Assembly: GCA_020248665.1 (NCBI GenBank)
Contig: JADCHE010000115.1
Location: 1 to 41,388, forward strand
Length of the DNA stretch: 41,388 nucleotides
Direction: 5' to 3'
From: Burkholderiales bacterium
Lineage (GTDB): Bacteria > Pseudomonadota > Gammaproteobacteria > Burkholderiales > Burkholderiaceae_E
Shown piece after piece: positions 1 through 7,166 of the stretch (positions within the stretch are counted from its first letter, which is position 1; every line of letters starts with the position of its first letter). The notes beneath the pieces were generated by a model. That model searched no databases and was not told the origin of the DNA. It saw nothing but the letters and a program-made list of their open reading frames with translations. Both the position numbers and the translations under genes were made by a program.

Positions 1-253
1 CGGCCGGCGCGGCCGGACGCGGCGCGGTGGCCGAGGGCGCCGCGGCGGGGGACGCCGGGGTCGACGGCGCGGCCGACGGTCCCGCGGGCGCGGCGCCCTG
101 GGTGCCCGACGGCGTCGCGCTGCGCTGCATGGTGCTGTCCGGCGCCTGCTTGCCGACGTTCCGGCCGCCGCCGAGCTTCTTCGCCTCGGCGTCGGCAAGA
201 CCGATCGTTGCCGCGGCGAACACGGCGATCACGGCGAGCCACAGTGTCTTCAT
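1..253 (-). CDS. Tim44-like domain protein, N-terminal part (cut by window edge)
   Basis: Only the first 84 codons are present; the gene runs off the left edge. The start at 253 is preferred over an in-frame ATG two codons earlier because GAAGGA lies at proper spacing only for 253. The product opens with a signal peptide or single membrane helix (MKTLWLAVIAVFAAATIG), then an EAKKLGGGRNVGKQ segment and a low-complexity Ala/Pro/Ser linker. This N-terminal pattern, and a position next to ubiE, is typical of Burkholderiales Tim44-like proteins, whose conserved domain lies in the C-terminal half outside this window. The family assignment therefore rests on the N-terminus and context only. Function in bacteria is unclear. 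Confidence 0.65.
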   Translation of the reverse strand, partial: MKTLWLAVIAVFAAATIGLADAEAKKLGGGRNVGKQAPDSTMQRSATPSGTQGAAPAGPSAAPSTPASPAAAPSATAPRPAAPA

Positions 254-356
254 CGTCATTTCCTTCACGTCCGCATCGAATCCGGGCAAGGCCCGTCCCT
301 CCCGGAGCTTCTCACGAAAATCTCCGTCGCAGCGTAGTCCGCGTCCTTTCTTCCGC

Positions 357-1139
357 TCAGAATTTCACACCTTCGTGTAGGGCCACTACCCCGAAGCTCA
401 GGTTGTGCCAGCGGACCCGGCCGAAACCGGCCGTCTCCATCAGGGCGCCGAGCGTCGGCTGATCCGGGTGCATCCGGATCGATTCGGCCAGGTAGCGATA
501 GCTGTCGGCGTCGCCGGCGACCATCCGGCCCAGCCGGGGCAGCACGCCGAACGAGTAGGCGTCGTAGGCCGGCTCGAGCGGCTTCCAGACCTTCGAGAAC
601 TCGAGCACGAGCAGCCGGCCGCCGGGCGCGAGCACGCGGTGCATCTCGCGCAGCGCAGCCTCCTTGCGGGTCATGTTGCGCAGCCCGAACGCGACGGTGA
701 CGCGGTCGAAGCGGCCCGACGGGAACGGCAGGTGCTCGGCGTCGCACTGCGCGACCGGGAGCGACAGCCCCTCGTCGAGCAGGCGGTCGCGCCCGACCGC
801 GAGCATCGAGCCGTTGATGTCGGTCAGCCAGACCTCGCCCTCGTGGCCCACGCGCCGCGCGAACGCTCGGGCGAGGTCGCCGGTGCCGCCGGCGATGTCG
901 AGCACCTTCATGCCGGGGCGCAGCGCCGCATGGCGCACGGTGAACGCCTTCCACGCGCGGTGCATGCCGGCGGACATCAGGTCGTTCATCACGTCGTAGT
1001 TCGACGCGACCGAGTCGAACACCTCGGCGACCTTCTCGGCCTTGCGCTCGACCGGGACGCTCGAGTAGCCGAAGTGCGTGGAACCGTCGGGCCGCGCGTC
1101 GGGCGCGCAGGGCGGCGGATCGACGGGCGCGGCGCTCAC
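357..1139 (-). CDS. ubiE: Ubiquinone/menaquinone biosynthesis C-methyltransferase UbiE
   Basis: SAM-dependent C-methyltransferase of ubiquinone (and menaquinone) synthesis, 260 residues and close to family length. Visible signatures are the N-terminal [19 protein letters not shown] block, the SAM-binding motif [13 protein letters not shown], the [20 protein letters not shown] block and the conserved C-terminal [15 protein letters not shown]. The GTG start at 1139 overlaps the stop of the upstream DUF971 gene in a GTGA junction, implying translational coupling. A longer reading to 1280 would only add low-complexity residues from inside the neighbouring gene. The Tim44-like gene follows downstream after about 100 bases. 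Confidence 0.95.
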   Translation of the reverse strand: MSAAPVDPPPCAPDARPDGSTHFGYSSVPVERKAEKVAEVFDSVASNYDVMNDLMSAGMHRAWKAFTVRHAALRPGMKVLDIAGGTGDLARAFARRVGHEGEVWLTDINGSMLAVGRDRLLDEGLSLPVAQCDAEHLPFPSGRFDRVTVAFGLRNMTRKEAALREMHRVLAPGGRLLVLEFSKVWKPLEPAYDAYSFGVLPRLGRMVAGDADSYRYLAESIRMHPDQPTLGALMETAGFGRVRWHNLSFGVVALHEGVKF

Positions 1140-1600
1140 GAGCGCGGGCGCGACAGCGCGGTCGCCTGGATCGCGCCGGCCGCGGCGGGCGCGGGGCCCG
1201 GAGCCGGCGCGGCGCCGGGCGGCGGCACCGGGTCGCGACTCGCGCCCGCGGCCTGCAGCCGGTCGAGGTACTCCTGCCACAGCCGGTCCTGGTGCGTGCC
1301 CAGCCAGTGCAGGTAGTCCCAGGAGAAGATGCCGGTCGAGTGGCCGTCGTCGAAGTGCGGCTGGATCGCGTAGTGGCCGACCGGCTCGACCGCGGTGATG
1401 CCGACCTCGCGCTTGCCGATTTGCAGCACCTCCTGGCCGGGGCCGTGCCCCCGGACCTCGGCCGACGGCGAGTAGACACGCAGCAGCTCGAACGGCAGCC
1501 TGAAGCTCGCGCCGTCGGAGAAGCCGAGCTCGAGCACGCGCGAGCGCGCGTGGACGACGATCTGGGTCGGAGTCGGAGTGCCCTTGTCGAGGCCGGCCAT
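1136..1600 (-). CDS. DUF971 (gamma-butyrobetaine hydroxylase N-domain-like) protein
   Basis: A 154-residue protein. Its first 110 residues have the DUF971 pattern: a beta-rich segment ([20 protein letters not shown]), a [18 protein letters not shown] block, and the ending [19 protein letters not shown]. The fold corresponds to the N-terminal domain of gamma-butyrobetaine hydroxylase, and stand-alone copies next to ubiE are usual in betaproteobacteria. The last 40 residues are a Pro/Ala-rich tail that is probably disordered. It overlaps ubiE by 4 bases, so the two are probably co-expressed. The molecular role is not established. Confidence 0.85.
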   Translation of the reverse strand: MAGLDKGTPTPTQIVVHARSRVLELGFSDGASFRLPFELLRVYSPSAEVRGHGPGQEVLQIGKREVGITAVEPVGHYAIQPHFDDGHSTGIFSWDYLHWLGTHQDRLWQEYLDRLQAAGASRDPVPPPGAAPAPGPAPAAAGAIQATALSRPRS

Positions 1601-1661
1601 CGTGGGGTCGCGCGGGGGGAACCAGGGAGGATGGTAACGCGAATCGACGCGCGCCCCGCCG

Positions 1662-3338
1662 CTAGCCGATCGGACCGACCTCCACTCGGTCGAAGTCCGG
1701 ACCGCGCTCGAGCAGCCGGCGCAGGCGCAGCTCGACGTCGCGCGAGGTCTCGCGCACGACCACGTCGCAGGGCGACTCGAAGCGGTCGCGGCGCATCGTC
1801 AGCGTCGAGGTCGCGTCGTCGGGGCCGGCCGGCGTCCACCACGCGTCCTCGAACGCGGACGCGCCTTCGAGGCGAACCCGCACCGGCACCGTGGCCCCTG
1901 GCCAGAACGCGACGCCGACGTCGTGCGCGAACGGCTCGCGGCCGTCGACGACGCCGGTCTGCGCGAGGGTGGCGACGCGACCGAGCCGCAGCGGCATCGC
2001 GAGGCCGGTGGGGTGCGACATGGCGCGGCGGGTCGGGAGGTCGAACGCGCGCACCGGCAGCACGGCGACCAGCTGGCCGAGCCGCAGCCGCGGCGCGGGG
2101 TCGGTGCGCGCGAAGACGGCGCGGCGCGCGTCCTGCCCGCGCCATTCGACCGGGCTCGCGATCGCGTCCATCGTCGTGCGGACCGCGTCGTCGCGCATCC
2201 CGGCAAGTTCGGCGTCGGTCGGGCCCGCGCGCAGTTCGCGCCCGGACAGCACGACCGCAGAGGCGCGGCGGTAGACATAGGGCGACGGGGCCGGGGCGCC
2301 GGCCGTCGGCGGTGCGGCGCCGGACTCGGCCGTCGGTGCCGGGCGACCTTCGCCGGCACGCGTGCGGCGCGGCAGGCCGACATGCATCAGCGCGGTGGGC
2401 AGCGGCGCGCGCTCGAGCGGCGTCGGCACGTGGTACGGCCCCCAGACGGTCGCGAGCAAGACCAGCAGCTCGTCGACCGCCGCCGCCGACAGCGGCGTGC
2501 GCAGCCCGAGCGAGGCCGGGCCGTCGCCCCGCGCGAGCCGCGCACGGACCCGGCTCAGTCGCTCGAGCCCGGCGCGCGTGTCCAGGCGCACGCCGTGCTG
2601 CGCGGACAGCATCAGCGCAGGGCCTTCCGCGCAGACGTGCGGCAGGCCGTCGACGTCGATCCGCACGCCGGTGCGGCGGGCGGCGCGGCGTGCGAGCGCG
2701 GCCGCGAGGTCGAGCTGCGCGGCGGGCAGGCCGAGCGGCTCGAGCAGGCGCAGCAGCAGCGGTGTCGCGAAGGCGGCGCGGGCGGTCTCGCCGCGCGACG
2801 CGCTGGACGGATCCGGGTAAGTCTCGTCGAGCGCGGAGGCCGTCCACAGCGGGAAGGCGAGCCGGCAGACGGTGTCCCAGTCCTCGCGCGGCAGCGCGAC
2901 CCGCAGGCGGCACGCGGCGACGAGCAGCCGCGACTGCGCGTCGAGCGCACGCGCCAGCGCGAGCAGCGCGCGCGGCGTGGGCGGGGCGTCGGCGGCCGGG
3001 CCGCGCAGCCCGTCGTGGATCGAGAGGTGCGCGTCGCGCAGCGCGCGCAGCGCGAGGCCCGCGCGGTGCAGCGACGCGAGTTCGTCGGTGTCGAGGGGGA
3101 TCGGCCGGTTGCGCAGCGCCGCCAGCATCGGCTCGGCCGCGCCGCGCCACTCGGCGCGCATCGCCTCGAGCGCGGCGAGCCGCGTTTCGGCCGGCGCGTC
3201 GCGGTGCGCCGGCGACTCGAGCCACCTCGCCAGCTGCGCGAGCCCCGCCGTCGGGTCGGTGCGCAGCGCCTCGGCGAGGCGGACGGTGTCCGCCACCCGC
3301 GGCGGGCGGATCTTGAACAGTGTGTCGACGACGCCCAT
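1662..3338 (-). CDS. Unrecognised 558-residue cytoplasmic protein
   Basis: I do not recognise this family. The chosen start (MGVVDTLFKIRPPRVADTV) begins the first segment that looks conserved; an upstream ATG at 3395 would add 19 unconvincing residues. The N-terminal 320 residues are Ala/Leu/Arg-rich and probably all-helical. A low-complexity Pro/Ala linker sits near residues 335-365. The C-terminal 190 residues look beta-rich (for example RLGQLVAVLPVRAFDLPTRR and VPVRVRLEG). There is no signal peptide or membrane segment. The layout of a helical N-terminus plus a beta-barrel-like C-terminus resembles PilZ-type signalling proteins, but I see no RxxxR...DxSxxG signature, so that remains only a suggestion. 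Confidence 0.75.
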   Translation of the reverse strand: MGVVDTLFKIRPPRVADTVRLAEALRTDPTAGLAQLARWLESPAHRDAPAETRLAALEAMRAEWRGAAEPMLAALRNRPIPLDTDELASLHRAGLALRALRDAHLSIHDGLRGPAADAPPTPRALLALARALDAQSRLLVAACRLRVALPREDWDTVCRLAFPLWTASALDETYPDPSSASRGETARAAFATPLLLRLLEPLGLPAAQLDLAAALARRAARRTGVRIDVDGLPHVCAEGPALMLSAQHGVRLDTRAGLERLSRVRARLARGDGPASLGLRTPLSAAAVDELLVLLATVWGPYHVPTPLERAPLPTALMHVGLPRRTRAGEGRPAPTAESGAAPPTAGAPAPSPYVYRRASAVVLSGRELRAGPTDAELAGMRDDAVRTTMDAIASPVEWRGQDARRAVFARTDPAPRLRLGQLVAVLPVRAFDLPTRRAMSHPTGLAMPLRLGRVATLAQTGVVDGREPFAHDVGVAFWPGATVPVRVRLEGASAFEDAWWTPAGPDDATSTLTMRRDRFESPCDVVVRETSRDVELRLRRLLERGPDFDRVEVGPIG

Positions 3339-3428
3339 GAAGGCCAATCGTACGTCAGCGGCGGCGCGGCCGCGCTGCCATTCGTCACACCGCACGCACG
3401 CGGGCGGCGCCGCCCGTCGGCCGCGGCC

Positions 3429-4229
3429 TCAGTCGACCGTGACGATCCGCACGGGATCGAAGCGCGGGTTCTCGAAACCGCCCGCGCGCATCGGGTAGCC
3501 CCGCGGGTTGCAGACGACCCGGCAGCCGCCGAGCAGGTAGTCGTGCGAGGAGTGGGTGTGGCCGTGGATCCAGAGGTCGGCGCGCGGCACCAGCGCGTCG
3601 AGGTCGCTCGCGAAGGCCGGGTTCGACGGCGCCGCCACGTAGGCCGGCGACACCGAGTGCCAGCTCGGGAGGTGGTGGGTGACCACGACCCGCCGTCCGG
3701 CCGCGGGCCGCGCGAGCGCCTCGGCGAGCCACGCCCGCGACCGCTCATGCAGCACGACCGAGTCCTCCGGCTCGAACCGGCGGACGCCGGCCGGCGACGA
3801 GGGGTCGCGCACGTCGATGCAACGGTAATCGAGCATCATGCGGCGCGCGCCCGACATCGTGTCGCCCGCGCTCATCGACACCGGGCGCCCGGGGCGCTCG
3901 TGCAGCCGGTAGTCGGTCCAGACGGTGCAGCCGACGAACTCGACGCCGTCGATGACGACCGCGTCGTCCTCCAGCAGGTGGATCGCGAGGCGGCGCGCCG
4001 TCGCGCGCATCGCGCCGAGCACGTCCTCCCGGATGCCGTCGAAGAACTCGTGGTTGCCCGCGACCTGGACGATCGGTGCGTCGGGGAAGGTGCGGCGTGC
4101 CCACTGCAGCGCGAGCGTCGCCTGCCCGATGTCGCCGGCGAGCACCACGAGGTCGTACGCGTCGCGCCGCGCCGCCGGCGCGAACGGCGCGTGCTCGACG
4201 TGCAGGTCCGACAGCACCAGCAGTCGCAT
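3429..4229 (-). CDS. Calcineurin-like metallophosphoesterase
   Basis: A 266-residue metal-dependent phosphoesterase with the full set of calcineurin-like motifs: D-L-H near the N-terminus (VLSDLHVEH), GDIG, GNHEFF, a central THHLPSW and the final GHTH. These residues bind the two catalytic metal ions. There is no signal peptide, so it should be cytoplasmic. The substrate cannot be read from sequence. The start at 4229 gives MRLLVLSDLH, the standard family beginning. It lies 14 bases downstream of the SDR gene on the same strand, so the two probably share a transcript. Confidence 0.88.
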   Translation of the reverse strand: MRLLVLSDLHVEHAPFAPAARRDAYDLVVLAGDIGQATLALQWARRTFPDAPIVQVAGNHEFFDGIREDVLGAMRATARRLAIHLLEDDAVVIDGVEFVGCTVWTDYRLHERPGRPVSMSAGDTMSGARRMMLDYRCIDVRDPSSPAGVRRFEPEDSVVLHERSRAWLAEALARPAAGRRVVVTHHLPSWHSVSPAYVAAPSNPAFASDLDALVPRADLWIHGHTHSSHDYLLGGCRVVCNPRGYPMRAGGFENPRFDPVRIVTVD

Positions 4230-4243
4230 CGCGCCCCGCTCCG

Positions 4244-5020
4244 TCAGAACTTGGTGTAGCCGCCGTCGATCACGAACTGCTCGCCGGTGTGGTAGGCCGA
4301 TGCGTCGCTCGCGAGGTAGACCGCGATACCGCCGAAGTCGTCGATCTCGCCCCAGCGGCGCGCGGGAATCCGCGGCAACACCGCGTCGGCGAACTTCGGG
4401 TTGTTCACCGAGCGCTCGGTCATGTCGGTGACGATCCAGCCTGGCAGGATCGAGTTGACGCGGATGCGGTGCCGCGCGAACTCGACCGCGAGCGCGCGCA
4501 CGAACGAGGTCACCGCGCCCTTCGACGCGCCGTAGTGGCTGTTGCGCGCCGCGCCCTCGACCGCCGCGGTCGAGGCGGTGGCCACGAGCACGCCGCCCCG
4601 GCCGCGCTCGGCCATGTGGCGGGCGGCCGCGCGGAAGGTCAGGAACACGCCGTCGACGTTGATCCGCTGGATGCGACGGAACTCCTCGAGCGACATGTCG
4701 GTCAGCAGCACGCCCTTCGACGACACGCCGGCGTTCGCGAAGCAGGCGTCGACGTGGCCGAGGGCTGCGACCGACGCCGCGAACGCGCCGTCGACCTGAG
4801 ACTCGTCGCCGACGTCGGCGACGAACGCGTGCACGCGCGTGGCGTCGCCGCACTCGACGGCGAGCGCGGCCTTCGCCTTCGCGGTCTTCTCGGGGTTCGA
4901 GCCCCAGATCGCAACGGCCGCGCCCGAGGCGAGCAGCGCGCGCGCCATGCCGTAGCCGATGCCGCCGTTGCCGCCGGTGACGACCGCGGTGCGGCCGGTG
5001 AGGTCGAAGGGGGTGTACAT
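4244..5020 (-). CDS. Short-chain dehydrogenase/reductase (SDR)
   Basis: A 258-residue NAD(P)-dependent oxidoreductase of the classical SDR type. The cofactor motif TGGNGGIG lies near residues 16-23, followed by NAG, a serine in the TAST segment and YGASK with the catalytic Tyr and Lys. It ends in a GEQFVIDGGYTKF block typical of the family. The start at 5020 has a GAGGAGA ribosome binding site about 9 bases upstream. The metallophosphoesterase follows 14 bases downstream and the broken tctC gene lies 75 bases upstream. The substrate is unknown. It could be an alcohol or hydroxyacyl-CoA dehydrogenase and is one of two SDRs near the 7167-11715 operon. Confidence 0.9.
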   Translation of the reverse strand: MYTPFDLTGRTAVVTGGNGGIGYGMARALLASGAAVAIWGSNPEKTAKAKAALAVECGDATRVHAFVADVGDESQVDGAFAASVAALGHVDACFANAGVSSKGVLLTDMSLEEFRRIQRINVDGVFLTFRAAARHMAERGRGGVLVATASTAAVEGAARNSHYGASKGAVTSFVRALAVEFARHRIRVNSILPGWIVTDMTERSVNNPKFADAVLPRIPARRWGEIDDFGGIAVYLASDASAYHTGEQFVIDGGYTKF

Positions 5021-5094
5021 GGGTCGGGGTCTCCTCGGGTGCCGGGTCCGGTCGGGGCCGGTTCGACGGCGATGATACCGGGGCGCCCGCCGCG

Positions 5095-5619
5095 TCAGCC
5101 TTCCAGCTTGATCCGCGCCGCCTTCACCACTCGCGCGTTGCGCTCGACCTCGCGCGCGAGGAACGCGGCCGCGTCCTCGGCGCTGCCGGTGCCCGGCACG
5201 ATGCCGGTCAGCGCGACCGGCACGATGTCGGCCTGCGCGTCGAAGGCCATCTTCGGGTACAGGGACGGGTTCGCCGAGTGCGCGGCGATCACGGTGGTCA
5301 GCGCGTACCCGTCGGGGGCCGACTTCACCAGCATCTCGGTGCCGATCATGCTGTCGGCGCCGGGCTTGCAGTCGAACACCACCGGCTGGCCGGGCGCGCG
5401 CGACATCGGCTCGCCGACGGCTCGGGCCATGTTGTCGGTGAAGCCGCCGGGCGTGTGGCCGACGATCATGCGGATCGCTTGGCGGGCCGGGTCTGCGCAC
5501 GGACGGTGCCGGCGCCGGCGAGCGCGGCGGCCGGGATCGCGGCGACGATCAGGCGCCGGCGAGGCGAGCGCGGTGCTGCGCTCGCGCGGGGCGCCGTGTC
5601 GGAACGGGAAGGGTCCATC
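5095..5619 (-). pseudogene. Broken tripartite tricarboxylate transporter receptor (Bug/TctC family)
   Basis: Remnant of a periplasmic solute-binding protein. Reading begins at 5619 with a ribosome binding site (GAGGAGA) and a Tat/Sec-like signal peptide (RRRLIVAAIPAAALAGAG...RAQT). After RPAK, near 5477, one base appears to be missing: the expected ...KPIRMIVG resumes in another frame as MIVGHTPGGFTDNMARAVGE. That second frame continues through PGADSMIGTEMLVKSAPDGY and NPSLYPKMAF. It then jumps near 5193 from DIVPVALTGIVP straight to a typical C-terminal end (AAFLAREVERNARVVKAARI). Intact relatives are about 320-330 residues, so roughly half of the protein, the ligand-binding core, is deleted. 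Two independent lesions make function very unlikely. Confidence 0.88.
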
Positions 5620-5719
5620 GGTGTCTCCTCGTGGGGCTCGGGGTCGGGCGGCGGCCGCGCGTCGTGCGCGCGCGGTCCGCCCGGTCGATTCTGCCGCGCC
5701 GCGGACGCGGCGCGTGCCG

Positions 5720-6538
5720 TCAGCGCCGGTAGGCCTGCACCGTCTCCCACGCGGTCTCCTGCAGGTGGCGCGCCATCGCGGAGTCGAGGCCGGCGGTGTA
5801 CGGGTTGCCGACCGGCGAGACGCCGTGCACCGAAGCGAGCAGCGTGCACGCGGTGAGGTAGGTCCCAGCCATGCTCGGGTGGCGCTTGTCGGCCACGTAC
5901 AGGTTCACGTCGGGGCGCTTCGCGATCGAGCGCGCGAACGCGAGCCCCGCGGGCACGACGTGCGCGCGGTTCTGCCGCCCCGCCTCGGTGTAGGCGTCGG
6001 CAAGGCCCTGCGTCATCTCGGGCTTGTCCTGGTAGGCCCAGGTCATCAGGAGCATCGGCTCCACGCCGTTGCGCCGCAGCGTGTCCGAGTGCTTCCGCGC
6101 GAACTCGAAGAACACAGGGCGCAGCTGCGGATGCACCGGGCACTGGCTGCAGTCCATCAGCAGCGCCGCGTCGAACTGCCGGCCGGGCGGATTGAAGCGG
6201 ATCTCGTTGTCGCCGACGAACGAGTAGCGGCCGATCATGTCGGGCTTCATGTACGCGGCGACGTCGTGCCAGTCGATGCCCGAGCCGCTGATCGTCAGGG
6301 ACGTCGAGCGGTGCGCAGCGCGCTCCCTGTCGGGCGCGGACCGCGCGAGTCCCAGCACGTGCGAGTGCAGGCTGTTGTTGTAGTACATGAAGCTGTTGCC
6401 GACGTAGAGGATCGAGCGCGGCGGATTCGCGGTGCCGGCTCGCTGCGGGACGTCGGGCACGGGGGCGAGCTGCGCGCAGGCGGCGAGCGAGAGCGCGGCG
6501 GCGGCGAGCGCGGCGCGGGCGAAGGTGCGGAGGGTCAT
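5720..6538 (-). CDS. SGNH/GDSL-type hydrolase-like lipoprotein
   Basis: A 272-residue exported protein. The start at 6538 gives a lipoprotein signal peptide with lipobox LAAC, so the mature protein should begin with Cys and be membrane-anchored. The mature domain opens with ILYVGNSFMYYNNSLHSHV; G-N-S is the SGNH block I. It ends with DKRHPSMAGTYL, the Asp-x-x-His of block V. SGNH enzymes hydrolyse esters on lipids, sugars or other small molecules, and the substrate here is unknown. The gene lies 100 bases upstream of the broken tctC gene. The 178-base gap to the plus-strand gene at 6717 holds divergent promoters. Confidence 0.78.
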   Translation of the reverse strand: MTLRTFARAALAAAALSLAACAQLAPVPDVPQRAGTANPPRSILYVGNSFMYYNNSLHSHVLGLARSAPDRERAAHRSTSLTISGSGIDWHDVAAYMKPDMIGRYSFVGDNEIRFNPPGRQFDAALLMDCSQCPVHPQLRPVFFEFARKHSDTLRRNGVEPMLLMTWAYQDKPEMTQGLADAYTEAGRQNRAHVVPAGLAFARSIAKRPDVNLYVADKRHPSMAGTYLTACTLLASVHGVSPVGNPYTAGLDSAMARHLQETAWETVQAYRR

Positions 6539-6716
6539 GGCGGGCGCTCGGGATCCGGATCGTCGGGGCTGGGCGGATGCTAGCGGTCGCGGGCGGATCG
6601 GGGGTGGCGGCGTTCCACGGCGGGGCACGCTCGCCGGGGGCCGCGGCGGCCTGCGACCGACGGCCCCGTTCGTCCGGCCGATTGCCGCTCAGGGCGCCGG
6701 TGACTACCCTCGTCCG

Positions 6717-7139
6717 ATGGGCACCTTCGACACCGCACTGATGGAGGCGCTGCTGTCCATCGGCGTGCCACCCGAGCGCGCGCGCTCGGTGGTCGACGCG
6801 TTCGACCGGTCGGCCGATGCACGGTACTCGCTGCACGCCCAGGTGCTCGCGACGAAGCGCGATCTGTCGGAACTGGAGACGCGGCTGGTCAGCGAGATCG
6901 GCGAGACTCGGGAGCGGATCGCGGCCGTCGACGCGCGCCTCGACCGGACCCCGGCGTCGCTCGACGCCCGCGTCGAGGCGACGGGAGCCCGCATCGAGAC
7001 GATGGACGCCCGCATGGAGGCGTCGAGCGCGGCGCTGGCCGCCCGCATCGCGGAGACGAAGGCCGATCTGCTCAAGTGGACCCTCGGCGCCCTGAGCGCC
7101 CAGACCGCACTCCTGCTCTCGGCGATCGAGCTGCTCTGA
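6717..7139 (+). CDS. Small coiled-coil protein with C-terminal membrane anchor (DUF1640/CCDC90-like)
   Basis: A 140-residue protein. The first 40 residues form a small helical head (FDTALMEALLSIGVPPERAR). Residues about 45-118 are a long charged coiled coil with recurrent short repeats (ARIETMDARMEASS and variants). The last 20 residues are hydrophobic (LGALSAQTALLLSAIELL), as expected for a C-terminal membrane anchor. This layout resembles bacterial DUF1640/CCDC90 proteins; the assignment is by architecture, not a specific motif. A -10-like TACCCT ends 6 bases before the ATG and no Shine-Dalgarno sequence is evident, so the mRNA may be leaderless. No functional partner is apparent nearby. 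Confidence 0.72.
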   Translation: MGTFDTALMEALLSIGVPPERARSVVDAFDRSADARYSLHAQVLATKRDLSELETRLVSEIGETRERIAAVDARLDRTPASLDARVEATGARIETMDARMEASSAALAARIAETKADLLKWTLGALSAQTALLLSAIELL

Positions 7140-7166
7140 CGCGCGGGCCGCGGCCGGCCCGTCCGC

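Noticed and set aside
1292-3316. Long plus-strand open frame of 674 codons
   Set aside because: It is antisense to the DUF971 gene and the 558-residue gene, is extremely Arg/Ala-rich and has no domain. It is a GC-driven shadow.
4076-6583. Long plus-strand open frame of 835 codons
   Set aside because: It runs antisense through the metallophosphoesterase, the SDR, the pseudogene and the SGNH gene, with Arg/Val/His-rich low-complexity content and no family features.
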